64,000 nucleotides of DNA from Canna indica (lineage: Eukaryota; Streptophyta; Magnoliopsida; Zingiberales; Cannaceae): assembly GCA_034359265.1 (NCBI GenBank), contig CP136890.1, forward strand, positions 83,601,501 to 83,665,500, in the 5' to 3' direction. Under the pieces are notes generated by a model, which was given only the letters and a program-made list of their open reading frames with translations, searched no databases and was not told where the DNA came from. Position 1 is the stretch's first letter. Each line of letters begins with the position of its first letter. The position numbers and the translations under genes were made by a program. This document shows positions 57,620 to 64,000 of this stretch, piece by piece.

Positions 57620-58665
57620 ATTTTTTTTATAAAAAAAATACTCACCTACAAAGTCAGATCACATTCGGTATCCAGGTAGCAAGAGCAAAAGGTCTTTGGC
57701 CGTGCATCCTGCGCGCAGAGTCCCGCATATCATCATATTCCTTATGGTAAAGTCTATCTGTATTATTTAAAGAGGATCTTATATCCTTATTACAATCCTG
57801 CCAATAATGGTTTTTGAAAGCAACTTTACATTGGAAAATAGTATAGTTGCCAGAGGATAAGAAACTAAGGGAACTTAACATATTGTTGCCCTCAGCGAAA
57901 GACTTAACAAAATCTCTATTTACAAAGAATCTTAAGTTGCTAAGCATAGATGAGTCTTCTTCAAAACATTCTCAATTGCCTTGCTGCATGATCAAGTTAT
58001 CATTTGAAGTTAGACCAGATTTTGCAATTTGATGAGCATAGACATTTGCGGCTCTTTCTATGCGAATCCAACCTCTTACATCAAGATGTTTGGCCAGCAG
58101 AGAAATATTTTTTACCAAGCTTTTAATAAACCAGGGAACTTTGGCTCTTTCTTGTAAAATGTTTACTGTCTGCGTATTATTACTGAAAATTTTTAGGTGT
58201 TTCATATTTAGTTGGTTGGCTTTCATCAAGCACAACCAAATTGCCTTGAGTTCAGCTGACAAGACATCAGAAGAAAATGTATTACGGCAACTCATTATAC
58301 AATCATTTCGATCCTCATTTAGAAAATGAAATCCAAACCCAGTTTTGCCATCTCGATCAAGCCATGATGCATCACAGAAGCCCCAAAACTTTGTATCTTT
58401 GTCGTTCCTTAGGATGTTCAACAAATTCCTATTGTTGCATCATAACTGGTTGTGTGTCAGACTTGAATCACTAGCAGTCTCTTTCTTTCCCTGCATGCCG
58501 ACATTCATAGGAACTATCTTCATTATAGAATAGTAATTTGCAACATCAGATATGGCTTTGAATATCAGTGAGTTACAGTCAAATCCTCTCCCTTTGAAGT
58601 AATGTTCATTTTTATTTTTTCACAAATACCCGTGGCGATGCATCCAATCAATCTTTTTAAGTAAA
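57620..58665 (-). mobile_element. 5'-truncated RNase H-type LINE fragment with perfect 15-bp target duplication
   Basis: A 1,046-bp insertion reading on the minus strand. It has an RNase H coding end (58500-57972), a long 3' UTR and an A/T-rich tail near 57620-57640, bracketed by the 15-bp repeat ATATCATATTCATAT. The intact direct repeats suggest a fairly recent event. Confidence 0.85.
57972..58424 (-). CDS. RNase H domain of the LINE fragment (open frame)
   Basis: An intact 150-residue frame carries FWGFCDASWLDRDGKTGFGF, LSAELKAIWLCL and SNNTQTVNILQ, then RIERAANVYAHQIAK, the RVT_3 RNase H fold. The usual acidic residue after SxS/SD is replaced by Asn (SNNTQ), which could weaken activity. 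The frame is open but has no promoter of its own; it is a retrotransposon remnant rather than a host gene. Confidence 0.7.
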   Translation of the reverse strand: MLNILRNDKDTKFWGFCDASWLDRDGKTGFGFHFLNEDRNDCIMSCRNTFSSDVLSAELKAIWLCLMKANQLNMKHLKIFSNNTQTVNILQERAKVPWFIKSLVKNISLLAKHLDVRGWIRIERAANVYAHQIAKSGLTSNDNLIMQQGN

Positions 58666-58680
58666 ATATCATATTCATAT

Positions 58681-60084
58681 TTGAATTAATTATTTTAAGT
58701 AACATTATTATGTCAATTAATATATCTACTACCCATTGATTCGAATTGCTAACCCTCTATATATAAGTCGGACCGATAGTATTATCATCATTTTCTTTTC
58801 GTGCATTTTTTAAGCAAAATAATATTATTAACTTCGCCTACACGAGCGAGCGTACGTGAGTATAGCCGGTTCTAAATCCGAATAAAGGAAGAGGATTGTC
58901 AACATTGCAATAGGTTGACGGCTAATGGAAAACTAGTCCTATAGATTCTCTATTATAAATTCTCTGCTATAAATAAAACAATGCCTGAGATGAAATCGAA
59001 AAATGCACCTGATAGAAAACCAATTCCAGGAACCATCCAATTATAATTTTTTTAATTAATATTCAAATATCTATTTGTCTTCTGTTGCCTTTTACTTTAT
59101 CAACGGGTAAAAAACTATATTTGTAGTGGTGGGTGCGCGTGAGCCCCACGCGCATGCGGTTAGAAACTCGCACGTGTTTGGTATTTAATGTTTCTCTCTC
59201 TATATATATAAATAGATTATATTACTTACAATTCAACACGTGTGCCGACGACCAGCTGGGAGAGCCGTTGAAATCTGAAACCCCCCGTGCCGCACCAAAC
59301 ATGCATGCTGCATCGTAGGAATTAAAAATTGAAAGAAAAAATATATACTTTGCACATATCTAAAATTAAACTTAATGCATGTTTGCACTTTTCCCTAATA
59401 TTCTCAATTCGTTGATTCCGAGAGCCATTTCTTCAATTTCTTAATTCAAATCAGCTACCGACCATCAAGATTATTAATTAATTTCTCAAATATATACATT
59501 CAGGGACAGTAATGATTGGATATTCATTCATAGTAACACTGAATGATAAATAACTCTAAAGTTTAATTAATGTATTTAACATAAATTAATTTATTAAAGC
59601 GCTTAAGTATGCACACAGTAAACATGCCATGTGAATAAAGTAATGCAAGTGCGCTCAGCGCTCATTCAAATTATTCACCACGTTTAGCCAACATAAAACA
59701 TACTCAACTAATAACGTGGCAAATACTTAGTATGTTTGCATTATTTTACAATAAATCTCAAACATTTATCATATAATTATTACAAACAAAAATTTTAAAT
59801 ACATTCATTATAAATATCATGGTGCAGAATATATTTATCATTTAACTCCTTGTAATATAACAAACTTTTGCAAGAGGAAATACATCTTTTCCAAAACTAT
59901 AACCTACAGGCTACAGCCTAATATGCATATTCATATAATAATCAATGCATTATATGCATCGTGTGAAAAATATTTTTTAAAAAATATCCCTTAACATATA
60001 GCATAACTTCAGAGCAAAAGAATATGAATCAAAGGCTATATATTTACATTGCCGTCAACCATAAAAAGCAGAAATGAAGCTTGT
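58681..60084. other. Intergenic DNA between the LINE fragment and the TONSOKU-like gene
   Basis: AT-rich. A GC-richer patch at about 59125-59320 contains CACGCGCATGCGG and GCACGTGT words but no gene. A short inverted GCGCTCAGCGCTC lies near 59652. The part next to 60084 is probably the 3' UTR of the TONSOKU-like gene. Confidence 0.45.
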
Positions 60085-63000
60085 CTAGTCTCTTCTACAG
60101 CAGGGTTTCACTCCACAACACTTGATTCCATCCACAGAAAAATGGACCACATCCTTGTTGCCATGTTTACGACCATTTCCATTGCATCTGGATGATGACC
60201 ACGCTGCATACATCAAATCTATAGATTCTTTTGAGAACTTGTTCCGACTCAGATCAAGCAGCAGTAGATTCTTTGCAGAAATAATTGCATCACACAGATC
60301 CAGAATCAGTTGATGAACATATGAGTTCTTCTGACATGAACTTGCACAGCTTGCGCCAGGGACTGCCTCATCTTCACTGTCGGCAACTTCTAGTCCATTG
60401 CTCTCTACATTTTCTTCACAAACCACATCGGGCTTTTGCAAAGTTATTTCCTTGGCCACATCTGCGTTCTCACCCAGATGGAGCTCTTCCAATGACTCAT
60501 TATCTACCATTACGATTGTCAAAAACTATTCAGATGTCACTGTTATCCGTGAAAAAATGGTGCTATAAATATCAATTTGCGTGTATTGGTCAAATCAGTA
60601 ATTTAGACCATGCTCACAGGAAGCATCAAAATGAAGATTAGGATTTCTTTACCTGCTAATGCCTGAATTATTTGGATGATTCCTGTCAATCCCAGTTGAC
60701 AATTGTTAAGAATAATAGATTTGAGGCTACTTTTGGAGTCCGCTATAAATGATACCAACGCCTTGCAGCCCTAAAAAGAAAGTGGCATGGTAAAACCAAA
60801 AGGGTAAAACAAATGACACATTAAGAAAGTTTTTGGAATCAAAATGTTAGAAGATTGATGCAGTGACCACTACATGACCAACAATATCTAGCTTATATGC
60901 TCACAGCTCACGTGTGAATATTCATATAACTGAAGTACCACACTGCAAATATCTAGCTTATATGCTCACGTGTGAATATTCATAAAACTGAAGTACCAAC
61001 TGAAAATATAGTAAGTTTGTATTCACTAAAAATATAGAAGCCTAAATTATCCACCTGTGTTTTTTTGAGAAAAAAAATCATCACCTTACGTTATGAATAG
61101 GCCAATAGCTACTAGTTACAAATGTTACGATACAAATGTTATGGTACACCAATGGTGATAATTGTCATATGCCTGAACCACATTGCCCAAATAAAATACT
61201 TAAGCTAAACTTGGTGGTAGTACATCCCTCGGCCTTAATAATCAACATAACCTCCTATGAACTCTCCAGGTGGGACTAATACAGGGTGCTACAAGAAATT
61301 TGTAATTAAAAGATGCTTTTTGCACTAAATTATGCATGTAAAAGTACGTTTACCACAATTACATAATTGCGTAAACTGTAAACTGACTTAGAATTGTCAA
61401 AGTGTCATCTTCTAACGTCACCAATGACCTCAAAATTTATTATGAAATGCATCAAAGACTAGAAAGTTCCTTCTAGCCACCTTAAATCAAAGGGAAATGT
61501 CTCATCTTCTAGCTTCACCGTTTACCTCAAATTTGATTTTAAAAAAGCAGCAAAGACTAGAAAGTTCCTCCTGACCACCTTAAATCAAAGGAAAATAAAA
61601 TATGTACCTTAATTTGACATATATTCATTATCTTAGAGTTGGTCTAAAGTTTCCACATATCATACATCTCAAAAAAAGGGGGAAAAAAGAGGTTCCCAGC
61701 CACTGCATTTCAAAGAAAGAAACAACAACAATAGTAATAATTCAAGAAGTGCTATAATTTAAAGACTAACCTCTTGATCAATGCAGTTTCCTCCGATGTT
61801 CATTTCAACAAGACCACTAAGAACAATGAGGTTTTGACATGCTTTTGCAAAGCTAAAGGATGTTAGTCCACAATACGACAGATCCAACCTCACCAATTCT
61901 TGAGGTTCGGTGCATAAAGCTTCAGTTAAACTTATTGATCCATCCTGTGGCAGAAATAAGTACTTTATGAGGATAGAAGATTACTTTTTCCCATAAGCCG
62001 CAAAAATATCAGGCACCTTACATTTCCAATATAAGTTCCACCAAGCTTTAACACAGTGATATTTGATGATCGAGCAAATTGGCAGAGGCTATCAGTCATA
62101 GACTTGTTTAATCTTATACCAGCAAGGCTCAGTTCTGAAAATCTACAAGAAACTCTATAAGATCAGATGGTTCAACAACCTGAAAGAATCATTGAGTTAA
62201 TGTCTGTAAGAGAAAGTTTACCTTTTCAAGGATTGAAGTTTGGTTAGTAAATTAATAATTGCATTTCCAGATATTGGATTATTATTACCTGTAAGAAATA
62301 CATATTCTCGGTTATAATAATGATGAGTATGCTGGTTAACAAGTTGAAATTAGCCCAAATATGAGACTAGATTCAGAATGATCACCTATTGAAAGATGTG
62401 ATAGGACAGATCCAGCACTTAGTGCATCAGCAACTCTCTCAATTGTTCTGGATGTGATAGAACATTGCTCTATGTTCAAACTGTAAAGAGCTGCAAAACA
62501 AAATGACAGAGCACAAGTAAGATAGTTATCAGTTTAGCATGGTAAAAAATAAGAAAGGGCAATAGATATGGCAAAACTCCATCCAGTATTTACAATGACA
62601 AGCACCTAATCAAATTAACATCAATACAGTCTTAAACTAACAGAAGTATCCAAATTGGAATACACAACCATTCAGCCACAGAAAGCTCTTAATAAACTGT
62701 TCTACCATATGAAACTTATTATTTTTGAAAAGAGAAATATAGTTTTTTTATTAATCAGTATGTTTACCAATATCTATATTCCCCAGAATCCCAACTTACA
62801 ACACTTCAAACTTGCTAACCTCCTCTGCCACAATCTTCTTGAAAAGCATGTGAAAATAAAACAACAAAGATGATTGATCAATGAGAGTATCAAATAGACA
62901 TCCACCTTTGCAATTCTCTAATATTGTGGACAGATAAGAACTGCACGCATCTGTTAGGCGGTTTTTTGCCAGATTAAGTACTTCTAAGCGAGAAGAAAGA

Positions 63001-64000
63001 ACAGAGCATTCACATATCTGTAAATAAAAAATGTGTTAGGAAAATAAAACTTCACTAGGAAATGCAAAATTAAAGAAGAATCATGTTGGTAACCTAAAAT
63101 GAATATGAATTAACTTCCTAGTAATGTCAGATAAAATGTTGATCATGGTTCAAAATCTTGTATTGGTATCGATCTTGGTGTTCGGGTACCGATACATACC
63201 ATACCGTACCAACACATTGTACGGTCGGGTTGATAGGCACGTACCAGCCTATCTCGGAATTTTTTGAAGTGTAAGAGAATGAGAGAGTATGAGAGAATTT
63301 GGGAGAGTTTAGCATAGTAGAGTGAGTGGTACCCTGAAGTAAAAAGTGACTTTGGAGGCTTTATATAGCACCCAAAGCTTTAAAACCCGGCCCCAATGGC
63401 TAAATTAATTGTTTGGGACCAGTAAAAAAGCCTTTATAGCCGTTGGGCTTGTACCGGGCTGGTAGCGCCCGATACACCCCGGTACGAGTTGTACCAGGGT
63501 CCAGGGTACACCGATACTAGTTTTTTTAAAAACCGGTAAATACTGAGTGTACATGGCGGGGTAAGGTATGGTATTTAAAACCATGATGTGGATAATTCTA
63601 AAAAAAATAGGGCAGTTGGAAAAGTTTTCAATCTTTAACATATGAAAAATCAAAGTCCACATAACCTGGAATAATGCAGTTGGGCCAAACCGATTGCAAT
63701 GCAAATCCAGCGTCAAACCACCATATTTTTGTCTTGATGAATTGAAGATTAGTTGAATTTTCTCCATGGTCTCATTACCTACAAAATATGAGACCACATT
63801 TCAAATTTTAAGAACCTAATTAAGTCACCTAGTAATTGATCCACAAGGGCGTCACGTATATCTGAAACAATAGTAGAAGCATATTAACAGAACCAAGATA
63901 AAAGAATGTTCTATTGGAGTAAGAATTACCTAGCATATTATGAGAAATGTCCAGTACTGCAACTGTTTTGTGCACTTGAAGTGCATTTAGAAAAGGCGTT
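60085..64000 (-). CDS. TSK: TONSOKU/BRUSHY1/MGOUN3-like protein, C-terminal LRR part (partial)
   Basis: Nine exons on the minus strand, in consistent phase: 64000-63930 (continues off the edge), 63778-63666, 63017-62906, 62490-62386, 62288-62222, 62142-62022, 61944-61771, 60770-60653 and 60503-60085. They encode leucine-rich repeats of the ribonuclease-inhibitor type ([72 protein letters not shown]). The C-terminus ends in [18 protein letters not shown], which I recognise from plant TONSOKU. In plants this nuclear protein acts in replication-coupled chromatin maintenance and DNA damage tolerance; its TPR N-terminal half would lie beyond the right edge. The order of repeats and the CCGVK-CC tail make other LRR families unlikely. 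Confidence 0.9.
61123..61293 (-). mobile_element. Short solo LTR (TRIM-like) in a TONSOKU intron
   Basis: Starts TGTTACGATACAAATGTTA and ends GGGTGCTACA. It is inverted relative to 50012-50178 and shares the TTAGTCCCAC, TAAGGC and CTTAAGTATTTTATT motifs. The length is 171 bp. The flanks ACAAA and AGAAA differ by one base and are a plausible old 5-bp target duplication. It lies in the 1-kb intron between exons 61771 and 60770. Confidence 0.55.
63142..63587. mobile_element. MITE-like insertion in a TONSOKU intron
   Basis: About 445 bp with short inverted ends (ATCATGGTTCAAAAT and ATTTAAAACCATGAT) and an internal series of GTACCGATAC, CCGTACC and GTACCGGG words. The interior repeats the GGTACC theme in both orientations, so it can fold back. 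It has no coding capacity. It lies between exons 63017 and 63666. The target duplication is not resolved. Confidence 0.6.

Noticed and set aside
57654..57947. 97-residue frame downstream of the RNase H frame
   Set aside because: It lies in the 3' UTR position of the LINE fragment and shows no recognised domain.
1..64000. tRNA, rRNA, CRISPR or bacterial-type operon features
   Set aside because: None seen; the sequence is plant nuclear DNA with spliced genes and no direct-repeat spacer array.

Overview
This window is nuclear DNA of a flowering plant. The host genes are plant families (CBP-type histone acetyltransferase, FLZ zinc finger, Ycf20-like, DUF1685, LEA_3, TONSOKU), with GT-AG introns and abundant L1-type LINEs and CACTA elements. 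The very GC-rich RING-H2 and DUF1685 exons beside AT-rich intergenic DNA suggest a monocot; I cannot name the species.

Layout. 1-8760: a HAC-type histone acetyltransferase gene on the minus strand. Its 3' half lies beyond the left edge, and its leftmost intron holds a foldback element and a 140-bp tandem duplication. 9862-10371 (-): a RING-H2 protein. 10560-25990: a transposon nest. A 1.4-kb foldback element is followed by an old minus-strand LINE split by two LTR-derived segments and by a 6,241-bp CACTA element with exact ends and a GAA target duplication. 27232-28048 (+): a DUF1685 gene. 31022-32217 (+): a Ycf20-like plastid protein. 32708-33354 (-): a possible unrecognised small gene. 33390-41340: a second LINE nest, where an almost intact 6.1-kb LINE sits inside the reverse transcriptase region of an older LINE, flanked by a 12-bp target duplication. 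44822-45196 (-): a LEA_3-type gene. 48938-51262: two short solo LTRs and a 5'-truncated LINE just upstream of the FLZ gene at 51737-52325 (+). 52885-58680: RNase H-type LINE copies. 60085-64000 (-): the 3' part of a TONSOKU/BRUSHY1-like gene, running off the right edge.

The host genes do not form a common pathway; this is an ordinary gene-island and transposon-nest landscape. I found no convincing new molecular system. The best leads are the expanded repeat linker in the HAC protein, the candidate small gene with a duplicated CEGxDEGPR motif, the foldback elements with two-unit arms, and a family of roughly 170-bp TG...CA solo LTRs with three copies here. Exon boundaries of the HAC, TONSOKU, DUF1685, FLZ, Ycf20-like and LEA_3 models were read by eye from splice sites, and their phases are mutually consistent.
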